Assembly (NCBI RefSeq): GCF_040412425.1 | Contig: NC_089756.1 | Location: 2,018,498 to 2,082,497 of the forward strand | DNA length: 64,000 nucleotides | Direction: 5' to 3' | Source: Macrobrachium rosenbergii | Taxonomy: Eukaryota > Arthropoda > Malacostraca > Decapoda > Palaemonidae | Part shown: one piece after another, positions 40,791-52,033 of the stretch | Position numbering within the stretch: the first letter of the stretch is position 1 | How the letters are laid out: the number at the start of each line of letters is the position of its first letter | The notes under the pieces: generated by a model | What the model saw: only the letters and a program-made list of their open reading frames with translations | Told to the model about the DNA's origin: nothing | Database searches by the model: none | Translations under genes and position numbers: made by a program

Positions 40791-41700
40791 CTTCTGGAAG
40801 AGAGTGGAGGGGCAGACCAGTGGATAGTCAAAGTACTCAAGGAGGGTTGTTCTATCCCCTTCAGGGAGAGGCCTCCCTTGACCAACACTCCCGTTGCCTT
40901 CACGACTTACTCAGAAAGATAAGAGAGGTATTCGGCCCTCTCAGAGGAGGTTTCCTCTCTCATCAGCAATAAGGCCACAAACTAGTCAGGAACGCCAAGT
41001 TGAAGGAGTTTTACAGTTGACTCTTCGTAGTGCCCAGATCTTCAGGGGGATGGAGATCGGTGCTCGACGTGAGTGCCTTGAATGCCTTCATAGAGAAGAT
41101 AAAATTCAGTATGGAGACAACACAGTTGGTTCTTGCTTCCATCTGTCAGGGGGATTAGATGATCTCCCTAGACACGCAGGATGCATATTTTCATATCCCT
41201 ATTCATAAGGATTCAAGAAAATACCTGAGGTTTGTCTTCAGAGGCCAAGTTTATCAGTTCAGAGCTCTTTGTTTGGCCTCTCGACTGCCCCACAAGTTTT
41301 TATGAGGGTACTCACTCCCTGGCAGGTTGGCTTCATCTAGCAGGGGTAAAGATCTTGCTTTATTTAGATGACTGGCTACTTTGCTCTCCCACGAAGGATC
41401 AATGCATGGAGGACTTACAGAAAACGATTTGCATGACTCAACAGAAATCTCAACTAATTCCCTCTCAGAGAATTCTCTATTTGGGGATTCTGATAGATTC
41501 TCGGAGTTTTCAGGCTTCGCCGTTCCTCAAGAGAGTGGAGGACTATTTAAGGAAGGTCAGCCTGTTTCTCGCCCTTCATTTGTGCACAGCAACTCAGTGG
41601 ATGAGTTTTTTAGGCACACTGGCCTCATTGGAGCAGTTTGTAAGACTGAGAGACTGCACATGAGGCCTCTACAGTTTTACCTGAGAGCCTGCTGGGGTCG
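40791..41700 (+). pseudogene. DIRS-E reverse transcriptase remnant
   Basis: Motifs across frames: WIVKVLKEGCSIPF, MISLDTQDAYFHIPIHKDSR (first catalytic Asp), YQFRALCLAS, LLYLDDWLLCSPTKDQCMED (YLDD, about 41362-41376), ILYLGILIDSRSFQASPFLK and MSFLGTLASLEQF. Very similar to DIRS-1 RT. At least four frame breaks. Confidence 0.8.
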
Positions 41701-41779
41701 GAAGGTACATAAAGATCTTCACTCCTTTCCTATCACAGCAGAGATAAAGGAGGACCTGCGTTGCTGTAAGTCTGAAGAA

Positions 41780-42420
41780 AGATTGACGGAGGGGAAATCT
41801 CTCCTCCCAGTGAGCCCCCAACCTAGACTTCTTTTCTGACACATCGGATCTGGGTTGGGGAGCGCTCCTTGGGAACTGAGAAATCTTGGGAATTTGGTCC
41901 CCAAAGGAGAAACAGCTTCACATCAACCTAAGAGAATTGAAAGCAGTTCACCTGGGTCTCAGTTATTTTGCAACAGAAGCCTGCAACAAGATGATCACAG
42001 TACATGCAGACAACACCACAGCCTTGGCCTACCTAAGACTTCAAGGGGGAATGCACTCATTCTCCCTGTGCGAGAGAGCAAGAGATCTGTTGTGCTGGGC
42101 AGACCAGAACCGAACCCAATTAATCATAAGATTTATCCAAGGCAATGGCAATATCCTGGTGGACGAACTGAGCCGCCGGAATCAAGTCCTTCTGATGGAA
42201 TGGATGTTACACAGTCCGGTCTGCTCCAACCTTTGAAGGTTATAGGGACAACCAACCCTAGACTTATTTGCAACTTCTTGGAATCACCGTCTACCTCTGT
42301 TCTGCCCCCATTTTCCGGACCCTCTCGCATGGGCAACAGATGTGATGACACAAGATTGGTCAAATCTGGACCTTTATGTTTTTCCACTCTTCGGAATGAT
42401 AAGGGAAGTTCTCAAGAAGT
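41780..42420 (+). pseudogene. DIRS-E RNase H remnant
   Basis: The frame at 41886 encodes KQLHINLRELKAVHLGLSYF (catalytic Glu), ITVHADNTTALAYLRLQGG (Asp) and IIRFIQGNGNILVDELSRRN (Asp), open for 116 codons. It continues in another frame with LDLFATSWNHRLPLF-like residues, the DIRS-specific block before the recombinase. Confidence 0.8.
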
Positions 42421-42559
42421 TCTGCTCTAACAGCAATGTAAAGATGACTCTGGTGGCCTACTTTTGGCCATAGGAGGAATGGTTCCCAGACCTGGATCTC
42501 CTCATAGACCTTCCAAGGCTCCTCCCTGCTATTCCAAGTCTTCTCAGACAAGAGCACTG

Positions 42560-43260
42560 CAGGATTTTCCACTAAGGCCTGTCCACTCTGGCCATGACAG
42601 GTTTTTGACTGTCAGTAGACTTGTCTGAGCGAAAGGATTTTCATGATAGGTAGCAGAAGCCATTGCTAAATGTAAATGTGCCTCATTCAACAAGCTCTAC
42701 CAGGCAAAGTGGAAGCGTTTTAGGACCTGGTGCAGAAGAACCTGTTTCATCTTCAGACATCTATCTCCCAAATAGCAGATTTTCTTCTTTACTTGAGGTC
42801 TTCTCTAGGAAGGTCTTCTTCCACTATAAAAGGCTACAGAGCAATGCTCAGCTCTGTTTTCTGTCACAGAGGCCTCAACATTTCCTCTAATCAAGATACT
42901 TCGGACCTGATTAAGTAGTTTGACACCAGATCTAGAAAGGAGAATTTCACTTGGAATCTAGATGTGGTGCTTAAGTGGTTATCAAGTGAGCGCTTCGAAC
43001 CCATGCACTCTTCCTCTCTGAGGGATTTAACTAAGAAGACTATTTTTCTAGTAGCGCTGGCTACTGTGAAGACAGTAAGTGAAATTCTTATTAAGTTTTT
43101 TGGCAAAGAACAAGAACCCTTCATACGCTTGGCCTCATTCTTTCACCATTAAGAGCCTATCTGATATATTTCAGGCACAGAAGAGGAGGAAAGAGTGCTT
43201 TGCCCAGTGAGAACCCTTAGGTACTACATTGAACAGAAAATTAGAGGGTAGTTTTCTAAC
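42560..43260 (+). pseudogene. DIRS-E tyrosine recombinase, N-terminal part
   Basis: Blocks: AKWKRFRTWCRR-like, STIKGYRAMLSSVFCHRGLN, VLKWLSSERFEPMHSSSLRD, LTKKTIFLVALATVKTVSEI, then ECFAQ-type and YYIEQKIRG. In the first catalytic position DIRS-1 has KRVSEI while E has KTVSEI, so the catalytic Arg is lost. The gene is cut at 43260 by DIRS-F and resumes at 50259. Confidence 0.75.
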
Positions 43261-43432
43261 TGTTCCAACACGATATACAAATCGTTGGTCCTTTACATTA
43301 GGAATTACTTTCAGCGAAGCTGGAGACGGCCGTTGAACTTTCAAACAAGGTGGCAAGGCAGTTAACTACTGTCTGGGAGGTGGGAGTACCGCCTGCCAGG
43401 ATGTAAACATTCCAATTTGCTTTCGGCCGTTG
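43261..43432 (+). repeat. DIRS-F left ITR
   Basis: From GGTCCTTTACATTAGGAATT inward it is the complement of the right ITR with about 10% mismatch. The outermost bases, TGTTCCAACACGATATACAA, lack a match there but are represented in the ICR. Confidence 0.87.
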
Positions 43433-43497
43433 TGCGCTGCAGACGTTTCTAGCTCTCTGCCCTATTTTCCTGGTGGGATCTTTTCTTGTTTTTTGCA

Positions 43498-46400
43498 TAA
43501 TGAATGTGGATAAACCTCATAAGCCCTCCTTCCCCTAGCTTGTGTGCCCTGGGGTAGGGGATAAGAAGTGCAATAGCTTCCATTCTCATGTTGATATGGA
43601 CCCACACACCCTTTGCTCCTCTTGCAGGGGATGTGTGCATTCTCATTCGGAGTGTTGTTCCTGGTCTGCTGAGCAATGGGTGAAGTTTCAGGGGAGGAGA
43701 CAGTACCGAAGGAAGCCCGCCAAGACGTCATTTGAGGGTTATACGCCCCCGATGACTCCCTTGGTGGCTGACCCGTCGGGATCATTTCTCCCTCCCGGCA
43801 AGCTTCCCCTTCTTGCTGCCTCTCCTTTGGGTGAGGGCTCACCCTTGTCTTCTTCACTCGCATCGTCGGGTGTTGAAGGCCGCTTGGGAGCGGACGATCA
43901 GGACATCCTCTCGGGGGTCTCTCCTCGCTTGTGGAATGGGGGGGTATTTTTTTTTTTTTTCCTCCAGAGCGAGCAGAGGCTACCTCCTTTGCCTTCAGGT
44001 TGGGTGGTGGAGACTTCTCTAGGTGGGCAGGTTGCAGACCTCACCTCTACCTGGCTTCCCCCAGGCCTACCTGGTATTGCGTCATTGGAGGGCCTGATCT
44101 CCCATCTGTCTGGCGCTCCTGTGACCACCCACGCCCCAGCCATTTCCACCACGTCAACAGTCACCAAGACATCTTTTGCCAAGTTACCAGTGATTGTTGT
44201 CTTGCACCTTGGTACCCAGGTAACAGCTGCGCCTGCCTCTCTCCATGCCGTGCAGCTGCCACCTGGCTTCCTGGTCCCGCTATCCCTGCATGGCCCCTCC
44301 AGTATGGTTATATCATCGGTGCCCTACTTCACGGTGCCTGCTCCTGCTGTTGCCGACCTACACTTGTTCCCCACTAAGGTCCCGACTCCTGTTCCTACTC
44401 CACCTGTGCCAACTACCCATGTCTCGGCTCCTGACTTACCTGGCTCCTGTGTTGCTCCGCCTGCCCCGGTTGTTGCTGGCCTGATTGCTGATGTCTCAAC
44501 TGTCTGGGTTGCTCCTGCTTCCCTGACCCCCTGGCTGCTCCTGCGTCTGCTGCTGTGCCCTCCTCGATGGGGTACCTGGCCACCATCGTAAAGAGGATGA
44601 AGAAGAAGTCGAAGAAGGGGTCTTGGAAGGTGTTGTCGTCTTCATCGTCTGCTACCTCTTCTTCTTCTTCTTCTTCTGAGGCCTGTCGGCTGAAGAAGAG
44701 GAAGAAGGCTGTCTCTCCCGGCCCAAGAGGTTTGGTCCTGGGATGTCTCAGGGACTGCCTCCTTCCACAGGGAAGGCAGTCTCTCGTTGGCTCATCCTGG
44801 CCCCGCCGGCCAGGGAACCGATTCATTGACCACCGAGTCAGTCATCTCGGGAGCCGAGGGCGTGCAGACATTAGTTTGCACTCCCACTACCGTGCTGAAG
44901 AAGTCTGCTTCTAAGGCTGGCACTGTGTTGGACACTTGTTCCTGAGCTGTGCTGAGTACCAGGGTCTCTAAGGAGACTCAGGTACACCGGACTGGTACCA
45001 GAGAGACTTCTTTCCATACTGACACGGGCACAGGACGAGAGAAAGAGCCCAGACAAGCAGGTGTCTCGGCTCTTCCTGCTGGCACTTCCACGAGTGCCTA
45101 GCAAGGTTCCCGGGAAGGTGCTCTGGCCTCTCGAGTCCAGACACCTGGCTCAGTCTTCTCGCAAGGTTTCGGCCTCGAAGAAGACTGGGGCCCGTCTAAA
45201 GGACCGTGCAAGTTCTCACAAACCAGCTGCGTGTTCGACTCCACCCACTCCCCGGCCACGTTCGCATGGCCATCCTGGCTTCGTGGAGTTGAGCATCTGG
45301 CTCAACTCATGTGAACCGCTCAGCTCTCCTCGGGACAAGGCTTTGCCGAGGCAAAAGCATTCTCCTTGACCCGAGTTGCCGTCATCACTGTGGGTTGGTG
45401 ACTGTTCTTGGCCTGCTGGTTCTGCCAGCAAGACCGACGGGGGTGCCCAATCCTCCTTGCCTGTCTCCTCAACCTGCTGGGCTTCCCCTAGGAGGTGCGG
45501 GTCAGACAGGAGGGACCCTGGGGAGTCATCTCCCTGGAGTTCGACTACTAAGGCATACGTTCCTGGCTCAGTTCTTGGATCGACCAGATCGTACACCCGT
45601 GTAGTGCAGGAAGGATTCCAGGGATCTGCCAAGGTTCTCCCTCCTGCGGGGAGAGTAGATCGGGAGGACCGCACCCAGGAAGTACTCGAGGGTCCTCTTC
45701 CACAGGAGGCGGACACTTGAGATACAGAGGACCTTTGCAGAGTTAATTTTGCTATTCATCAGCACAACGACCTTGGGGAAGGGACTGCGGCCTCATCTGT
45801 GGATCGTCCTTCGCGCTTTGAATCCTTCTGGAGCCTGAAAAAGGAACCCAAGGTTTCAGTGAGACTGCCATGGTCCACACTTGCCGAGGGGATTCTCGAC
45901 AAGGTGAATGGTCTTGTGTCTGGGCAAGGCAATTCGCTACGTTAGAATCACCCGGACAAGCTGCTTCCCCATCCCCTGCCTTGACAGAACCAATTCTACA
46001 CGCCCTTGGAAGGGGCATTGCTGCCTAAGCAGGTTGACCCGGACCTGATTTGTCTAGGCACAGGTCTCACATTGCAGCAACTTACTGCAGAGGGTATTTC
46101 CCTTTCACAGCAAGAGGCAGCAACCCTGGAAGTGACTGCCATGGCAGCTTTCCAGGCAGTCTCCTGGTTGGATCTGTGGTCGTTCACAATATTGCACCCA
46201 GGGAGGACTCCGCTTTCGGGAGACTGTGCCAGTCTGGAGGTAGAGCCATCTCCTACCTCACCCATCATACAGCAAACCTGTGGGCCAACCTAGTTTTTAA
46301 GCGAAGAGATGCTGTTCTTTCTCACTTTACTAAGTCAGTGGTGCCTGAGTCGGCAATGACCCTTCGGAATGGACCATTGCTGGGTTTTGCCTCTCTCTTC

Positions 46401-46794
46401 CCTAAATAGTTGGTAGATGCTGTGGTGGACAAGTGTCAGGTCGATGACAGTGACCACCTTGTCCACAAGGCAGTGGCTAAGACCTCCGGGTCTTCATGCC
46501 CCAATGCAGCCCAGCCTTCAGGCCAGGTCAGCACTTCCTCGGCCCCTAAGAAGTCCCAGTCTTCAAAGGGATCCCATGGGAACACCCAGCCTTCTTTTTC
46601 CTCTGGAAAGGATGGGCTTTCATGCCCCTTTCAGCCTGCTTTCCAGTCTGGTAAAGGGGGCAAGGGGAAGAAGAAGAAGACTGCTGCCGGAGGTGGGAGG
46701 GTGCCTCTCAAGCTATCAGGCAACATGGCAGCGATATGGAGCCAAGACTTGGATAGTGGATGTCCTTCGGGAAGGATATCTTCTACCCTTTGAG
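43498..46794 (+). pseudogene. DIRS-F ORF1 (gag-like) remnant
   Basis: ATG near 43499 (MNVDKPHKPSF, then TAG). The N-terminal Cys cluster DPHTLCSSCRGCVHSHSECC with SAEQWVKFQGRRQYRRK matches the DIRS-1 cluster DPHSVCLGCRGFEC. A long Pro/Val/Ala/Ser-rich middle (43600-44560), a Lys-rich basic patch (VKRMKKKSKKGSWK, about 44590) and a C-terminal region ending GKGGKGKKKKTAAGGGR follow. A T11 run at 43948-43958 breaks the frame. The many breaks between 44600 and 46000 prevent a continuous reading. Confidence 0.7.
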
Positions 46795-47560
46795 TCTTGG
46801 CCACCCCTCATCATCACACCAGTCTGTCTCTGCGCCTACGTTCCTGGATCTCTGAAGGACATCACACTAATGCAAGAAGTGCAAGCCACACTGAGCAAGG
46901 GTGCTGCAGAAGTCGTGTCGGATCGGTCCCCAGGCTTTTACAGCCAGATCTTTCTCGTGGAGAAAACCATGGGGGGCTGGAGACTGGTCATAGACCTCTC
47001 TCCCCTGAGCCGTTTCGTTTGCCAGATTCGGTTCACTATGGAGATGGTGATCCATGCTCGCTTCCATTAGGGAGAATGATTTCATGCTTACAGTGGACTT
47101 GAAGGATGCATATTTTCAAATACCCATTCATCCGCCCTCTCGCAAGTACCTCTGCTTTATCCTCGGGGAGATGGTCTTCTAATTCAGAACTCTCTGTTTC
47201 AGGCTGTCGACCGCTCCCCTAGTGTTCATGAGTGTTCACTCTGGTGTCAGCTTGGGCCCATTCGCACAGGATACGTCTGTCGAGGTATCTCGATGACTGG
47301 CTGGTCCTGATGAGCTCCTGTTCGCACTTGCTACAGGACAGGGATCGGCTCCTTGAGTTTTGCTGTGATTTTGGGATCATAGTAAATCCCAAAAAGTCGG
47401 ATCTCAACCCCAAGCAGAGGATAAAGTACCTGGGCATGCTGACAGATACGGTAGCAGCAAAAGTCTTTCCCTCAGACTCTCGTATCCGCAAGTTCAGGAA
47501 CAGCCAGCTTGGTAATGGCAAGTCGTCATCGGTCACCTGTAGTCGTTAGAGAAGCTAGTC
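46720..47560 (+). pseudogene. DIRS-F reverse transcriptase remnant
   Basis: TWIVDVLREGYLLPF, GAAEVVSDRSPGFYSQIFLV, MGGWRLVIDLSPLSRFV, then in another frame LTVDLKDAYFQIPIHPPSRK (first catalytic Asp) and RYLDDWLVLMSSCSHLLQDR (YLDD, about 47286-47300), GIIVNPKKSDLNPKQRIKYL. Frame breaks near 47070, 47180 and 47240. Confidence 0.82.
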
Positions 47561-47656
47561 CTTTATGGGGGTCTTCACCTTCGGTCTCTACAGTGGAGAC
47601 TGAAGGAGTATTGGTCCCAGTCCTGAGACCCCTAATCCTTTCTAGGACCTAGACTG

Positions 47657-48382
47657 GTGGATGGACAACAGGAACCTCTTAATAGGAGTATGTCTGCATA
47701 CTCCTCCCCCCCCCACAAGAACATGCTTCTGTTCTCAGATGCATCGACTGAGGGATGGTGTGCACACCTGGAGGAGTTGCCGACTTCAGGAGTGTGGCAC
47801 CGAGACAACAAGCACCTTCACATCAACATCCTGGAGCTCAAGGAAGCCTTCCTGGGTCTCCAAGAGTTCCAGGATCGAGTGATGGGACACTCCGTGATAC
47901 TGGTGAGCAACAATACCACGGTAGTGGCATATGTCAACAAGCAGGGGGGTCTAGTGTCCCTCCTGCTTCACCAGTTGACAATGCAGGTGCATGAGTGGGT
48001 GCTGGCTCACTCAGTAGAGCTGTCAGCCAGGTACATTCCAAGCAAGATTAATGTAGTGGCAGACAAGCTCAGCCGCCAGAATCAAGTGATCGGGACAAAC
48101 TGGTCCCTTCACCCGGAAGTCACAGAAAAGTTGTTCTACCTGAGAGGGCATCCAGTCATCAATCTGCTCGCCATCCGACACAACAGAAAACTTCAGGTCT
48201 TCTGTTCAGTCTTGCCGGACCCATGGGCAGCTGCAGAGGATGAGTCCCAACATCCGTGGGACAATCTCTACGTTTACACCTTTCCTCCGTTCTGTCTGAT
48301 TCACAGGGTGATCAGCCAAGTGATTATCACTCCGAATGTCAGAATGATTCTGGTGGCTCCCAAATGGCCTCAGGCTGTTTAG
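47657..48382 (+). CDS. DIRS-F RNase H and following DIRS block
   Basis: 241 codons open: LLFSDASTEGWCAHLEE (catalytic Asp), HLHINILELKEAFLGLQEF (Glu), VSNNTTVVAYVNKQGG and ARYIPSKINVVADKLSR (final Asp). The third acidic position is SNN where homologues have ADN or SDS, a likely inactivating change. After it HPVINLLAIRHNRKLQVFCS and LYVYTFPPFCLIHRV correspond to the IDLFASSQN and AYAFPPF blocks of DIRS-1. Confidence 0.8.
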   Translation: MDGQQEPLNRSMSAYSSPPHKNMLLFSDASTEGWCAHLEELPTSGVWHRDNKHLHINILELKEAFLGLQEFQDRVMGHSVILVSNNTTVVAYVNKQGGLVSLLLHQLTMQVHEWVLAHSVELSARYIPSKINVVADKLSRQNQVIGTNWSLHPEVTEKLFYLRGHPVINLLAIRHNRKLQVFCSVLPDPWAAAEDESQHPWDNLYVYTFPPFCLIHRVISQVIITPNVRMILVAPKWPQAV

Positions 48383-48399
48383 TATCCCGATCTGCTAGC

Positions 48400-49387
48400 T
48401 CTCCTTTCCAAGGTTATCCACCATCACCTGCGAGCGAGAGGCTCTTCGCGTCACGCAGCAAGAGATGGCTGGATGCCTCAGACAATACTCCGCAGTGGTA
48501 TACCAGAGAAAGTGGTCCGTCTTCTGTGGTTGGTGCCGTGGACAGGGTATCTCTCTGGTTAGAGCTACTGTTCAGCAGGTCGCGGACCCCCTCTTCTTTC
48601 TTTGCTGAGAGAAGCATCTCTCCGTTTCAGCAGTAAAAAGGCTATCAGGCTGCACTTGGCCTAGTCTTGCAGCTGAAAGGGGTAGATACCTCCTTATCCT
48701 TCAAGATAACTCTACTGCTGAGAAGCTTCGAGAGGTCTTGCCCACCCAGGAACCTCAGGCCCCGTGTGGGATGTGACTCTCGTTCTGAGGAGCCTGACTC
48801 ATACACTGTATGAGCCTTTACAAGAGTTGTTAGGCAGGGATCTGACCCTCAAGGCCGTCTTCCTGCTTGCCTGGCATCGGCGAAGAGGGTTGGCGAACTT
48901 CATCGACTTTCTTTTGATGTTAAACACTCGAGGGGATGGGGATCGGTTACGCTCAACTTCGTCCCGGACTTCGTTGCGAAGACTCAGAACCCATCGGGCC
49001 CTGATCCTCGGTTCAAGCCTTTCACGAAAACCCCTCCCTAGAGGACTTTGTTGGTAATGACCCAGACGAGATGCTACTACAGAGTGCTGCTGGAGAAGAC
49101 AACACTTGTACGCTTCGCCCGAGAGCTCATGAAGTCCAGACGAGATGCTACTACAGAGTGCTGCTGGAGAAGATGACACTTGTACGCTTCGCCCGAGAGC
49201 TCATGAAGTCCATAGCATTGGTCCGTCCCTCACATTCTGGAAGAACCTGTTGGTCCCACAGATTTGGAAGGCAGGGGTGTGGTCCCAACAGACCACCTTC
49301 ACTTCCTTCTATCTTCAGGATGTTGCCCACAAGTCCTTGGACACTTTTTCCTTGGGTCCTGTGGTGGTTGCTCAACAAGTTGTGTAG
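48400..49387 (+). pseudogene. DIRS-F tyrosine recombinase remnant
   Basis: KRWLDASDNTPQWYTRESGP-like N-terminal residues, VTLVLRSLTHTLYEPLQELL, then in a shifted frame ASAKRVGELHRLSFDVKHSR (first catalytic Arg kept) and FVAKTQNPSGPDPRFKPF, a 74-bp duplication, and finally RPRAHEVHSIGPSLTF (His kept, the expected following Arg is His), IWKAGVWSQQTTFTSFYLQD (Trp and Tyr). It ends VVVAQQVV. The missing second Arg and the duplication make it inactive. Confidence 0.8.
49063..49210 (+). repeat. 74-bp tandem duplication in DIRS-F recombinase
   Basis: Two direct copies (49063-49136, 49137-49210), both starting CAGACGAGATGCTACTACAG, differing at two or so positions. The segment encodes the linker between the first Arg block and the His-x-x-Arg motif. 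Confidence 0.9.
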
Positions 49388-49926
49388 CTTACCTGGCTCC
49401 TCTAACAGGACAGGTTGTGTCTTGCCTACGATGTACAGTTGTGGATGGGAGAATGAATGTGGAGTGACTGGCCTCTCTTCCTTCTCTTCATCCCGGCTCT
49501 CTTCCTACAGGCAGGGAGCAGATGTAACATTACATGCTGGATCTGGCTGTCAATGCAGATAAGCACTCACCTAGAGCTTCCGTTCTATTTCCTTTCAGGA
49601 TCATAGAAGCAAACCGGTCCTTCCTCTAGCAAGGGGAGGAAGGAGACCACGACAATAAGACAAACACGATGCTTATATTTGCCTTAATGTCACTGACTAT
49701 CAAGGTTCTTCCTAGCCTACTTTGCTTGAACTGTTTCCTCATTCATACAAAGGGGCCCAGAAGTCTGACAACTGATCTCGCGTTTCTTACAACTCAATCA
49801 TTTTTGTCAAGAAGCAGTTTTCCCTCCCTCACTCTATCGACCAGAAAGGGAACACAAGGTGTGGCAAACTCCAGTCAGTTCATAAAGACTCACTCAGATT
49901 CCTCTCCTCCAACCAGTCAGTCTTCT
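49388..49926 (+). other. DIRS-F 3' non-coding region
   Basis: Between the recombinase end and the ICR. Only short frames; nothing recognised. Confidence 0.5.
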
Positions 49927-50040
49927 TAATGTAAAGGACTGGCAGTTTGCATATCGTGTCAGAACAAATCACAGTTTTTAAAGTAAATTGTATTTTTCTC
50001 AACTATACAAACCTGAGGTCTTTCACATTACATTTCATGC
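49927..50040 (+). repeat. DIRS-F internal complementary region
   Basis: The complement of the left end (AATGTAAAGGACTGGCAG to ATCGTGTCAGAACAAATCAC) is joined at about 49975 to the complement of the right end (TTTTTAAAGTAAATTGTATT and on). This fusion fixes the element termini at about 43261 and 50258. Confidence 0.83.
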
Positions 50041-50070
50041 CCACCTGATGCCACCCCTCAGTCTGACACC

Positions 50071-50258
50071 TGGGCCGAAAGGCAAATTGGGATGTTTACA
50101 TCCGGGGCAGGCGGTACCCCCACCTCCCGGACGGTAGTTAACTGCCTAACCACCTTGTTTGAAAGTTCAACGGCTGTTTCCAGCTTCGCTGAAAGTAATT
50201 CCTAATGTAAAGGACTTCAGGATTATATAGTTAAGAAAAATACAATTTACTTTAAAAA
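50071..50258 (+). repeat. DIRS-F right ITR
   Basis: Inverse complement of 43283-43432, from GGGCCGAAAGGCAAATTGGG to CCTAATGTAAAGGAC, then an outer extension ending TTTACTTTAAAAA that the left ITR lacks. Confidence 0.87.
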
Positions 50259-50575
50259 GTTGTGATTTTGTGGTGCTCAGTCAAAAATCCCTCTAGACCT
50301 TTATCTAAGAATGCCATTTCCTTCTTTTTGAGAGATCTTATTATTGAGTCTCACTCCCAAGTGGAGGAAAATGACTTGAAAGTTATGAAAGTTAAAGCTC
50401 ATGATGTAAGTGCAGTTGCTACATCAGTAGCTTTCAAGCACAATCTTTCCTTATCCTCCATTCTTCAAGCAACGTATTGGAAAGCAAGTTGGTGTTTGCA
50501 ATGCACTATCTGCAGGACGTGGAAACTGTTTACAAAACCTGCAGTACCCTAGGACTGATGTCTGTGGCTGCATAG
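50259..50575 (+). pseudogene. DIRS-E tyrosine recombinase, C-terminal part
   Basis: ILWCSVKNPSRPLSKNAISF, then VKAHDVSAVATSVAFKHNLS and ILQATYWKASWC. The His is kept but the Arg of His-x-x-Arg is Ser. A frameshift follows the Trp block, so the Tyr is lost from frame. With the Arg loss upstream, it is inactive. It joins 43260 across DIRS-F. Confidence 0.78.
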
Positions 50576-51404
50576 TGATGGGTGAGGAAGTATAGGAAGT
50601 ATCCCTTCCTATGTATTAGCTCTTCTGGGGAAGCCGGGCAGGTACAAGAGTGGAGTGCCCACCAGTTTTTTAGTGTTGGGTAGTGGTCATGTTAATTTTT
50701 ATGGTGTAGGTGAGTCTACAGTATTGATGGTTTTTTATTGTTTTTGGTACTGCGCCCTGGACAGGGGCAATGACATGAACTTTATTGACCTTCGGTATTC
50801 ACCTTCGTCACAGAGTTCCTGCTGTATGTTCTGTCGGCCTTCGGAGCACTCCTTCACTGCAGAACATCCCACTTCTATGGAGATGCTCTGGCTATACTGT
50901 CACATCTCTATAGGTTGAGATGACCACCAACCTGAGACCGTAATTATCTGTGCACTCTCTCACCACGTAAGGAAACAACAAACATTGTCTCAATGTTAGC
51001 CTATTTTAGGTCATTAACTTTTTGTATGTAGATTGTTATTTTACTGTCCACGATTCCCCACCACCTTTCAATATGGAATCAACTAAGTAATTACTGGGCA
51101 AGTTACTTATATAAAAATGACATTTTTATAAAACAAAATTTTATATATACTTACCCAGTAATTATAGATGGAGCCTGCCCTCCTCACCACGCATGGACTT
51201 TTTTTTTTGCATAAACACATTGATCTATTAGCTTAGTTGTTCCTCTATCTTACCCCGAAAGTGGGCGGGGTCTTGTCACCTACACAAAACAAAAGAATCG
51301 CTACTGCGAATTTAAAATTTTAAGCTGCCTTTTGAGTAGAAACTCTTAGCGAAGTAATTACTGGTAAGTATATATAAAACTATTTTATCATAAAAATGTC
51401 ATTT
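50576..51404 (+). repeat. DIRS-E 3' non-coding region, ICR and right ITR
   Basis: No gene from 50576 to about 51084. ICR at 51085-51165: TAATTACTGGGCAAGTTACT (left-end complement) fused near 51112 to AAAATGACATTTTTATAAAA (right-end complement). The right ITR ends TTATCATAAAAATGTCATTTT at about 51404. The left end predicted by the ICR is not found near 39240, confirming the 5' truncation. Confidence 0.75.
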
Positions 51405-51572
51405 TCCTTGTTCCACAGTTATGAGGACTCATAGTGGTTCACCTGAAGTAGGATTATGTCTCACCAAGCAAGTGCAACAATCACTCTACTTGCTGTATTT
51501 ACCTTGGACAGGATATTTCATGTGTACCTTCCTCCTCAACTGTTCCTCTGATTGGTCCCTTTGAGTTTTCTG

Positions 51573-51832
51573 TCTGTAGGGGGTAGTGATGTCAGTGCAA
51601 CTTATCCATTGCTCTGTAAGCATTACTTAAGGTTCTTTGCAGCATCCCTTTGGCTCCTAGCTGCAATCATTTTCATTCCTTTTACTACTGTATATCTCAG
51701 TTCATATTCTTTTTCTTCCATCTTACTTTCCACCCTCTCCTAAAAACTGTTTTATATTGCAAACCTTTTTACTGTCAATTTCCATTTCAGTGCTGAATGA
51801 CCTTACCTCTGGCCTAAATTCTATATTCTATT
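51573..51832 (+). mobile_element. SINE copy 2, longest copy, 14-bp target duplication
   Basis: Flanked by CTTTGAGTTTTCTG at 51559-51572 and 51833-51846, an exact match. The head TAGGGGGTAGTGATGTCAGT and GGTTCTTTGCAGCATCC resemble tRNA-type box A and box B at a plausible distance, suggesting pol III transcription (inference). The body matches the copy at 2619-2858; an internal piece of the tail (GGTCCCAGTGCTTGG) is deleted. Confidence 0.82.
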
Positions 51833-52033
51833 CTTTGAGTTTTCTGGTTATGCTTCCCCTACTCCTCCAGCTGTCAGCACTACCCTCTCAGGGCAGGGAC
51901 CTATACAAGAACAGTTATGGCTCCTGGCTTAGCATGTCCCATTTGTTTAAGGAGTTCTTGTTAACTCTTCTGCTGTGGATGTCTCTCTTTATGTTTGTGA
52001 TGGTGTACCTCAACTTCCCATTCCTCCTCCTGC

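Larger units (their letters stand above)
43261..50258 (+). mobile_element. DIRS-F: complete DIRS element inserted in the DIRS-E recombinase gene
   Basis: ITRs at 43261-43432 and 50071-50258; ORF1 43498-46794; RT 46720-47560; RNase H 47657-48382; recombinase about 48400-49387; ICR 49927-50040. No target duplication: DIRS-E reads REIRG before and ILWCSVKNPSRPLSKNAISF after. It belongs to a different DIRS lineage from E and DIRS-1, being more GC-rich with a different ORF1 middle. Frameshifts occur in every gene, but catalytic motifs are mostly retained. Confidence 0.87.
39240..51404 (+). mobile_element. DIRS-E: 5'-truncated DIRS retrotransposon hosting DIRS-F
   Basis: Contains ORF1 (partial), RT, RNase H, and a recombinase split by DIRS-F at 43260/50259, then 3' non-coding sequence, an ICR at 51085-51165 and the right ITR ending about 51404. 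The left ITR and ORF1 N-terminus are missing; the sequence starts inside ORF1 at the junction with element B's LTR. Many frameshifts and two altered recombinase catalytic residues show it is dead. Confidence 0.83.
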
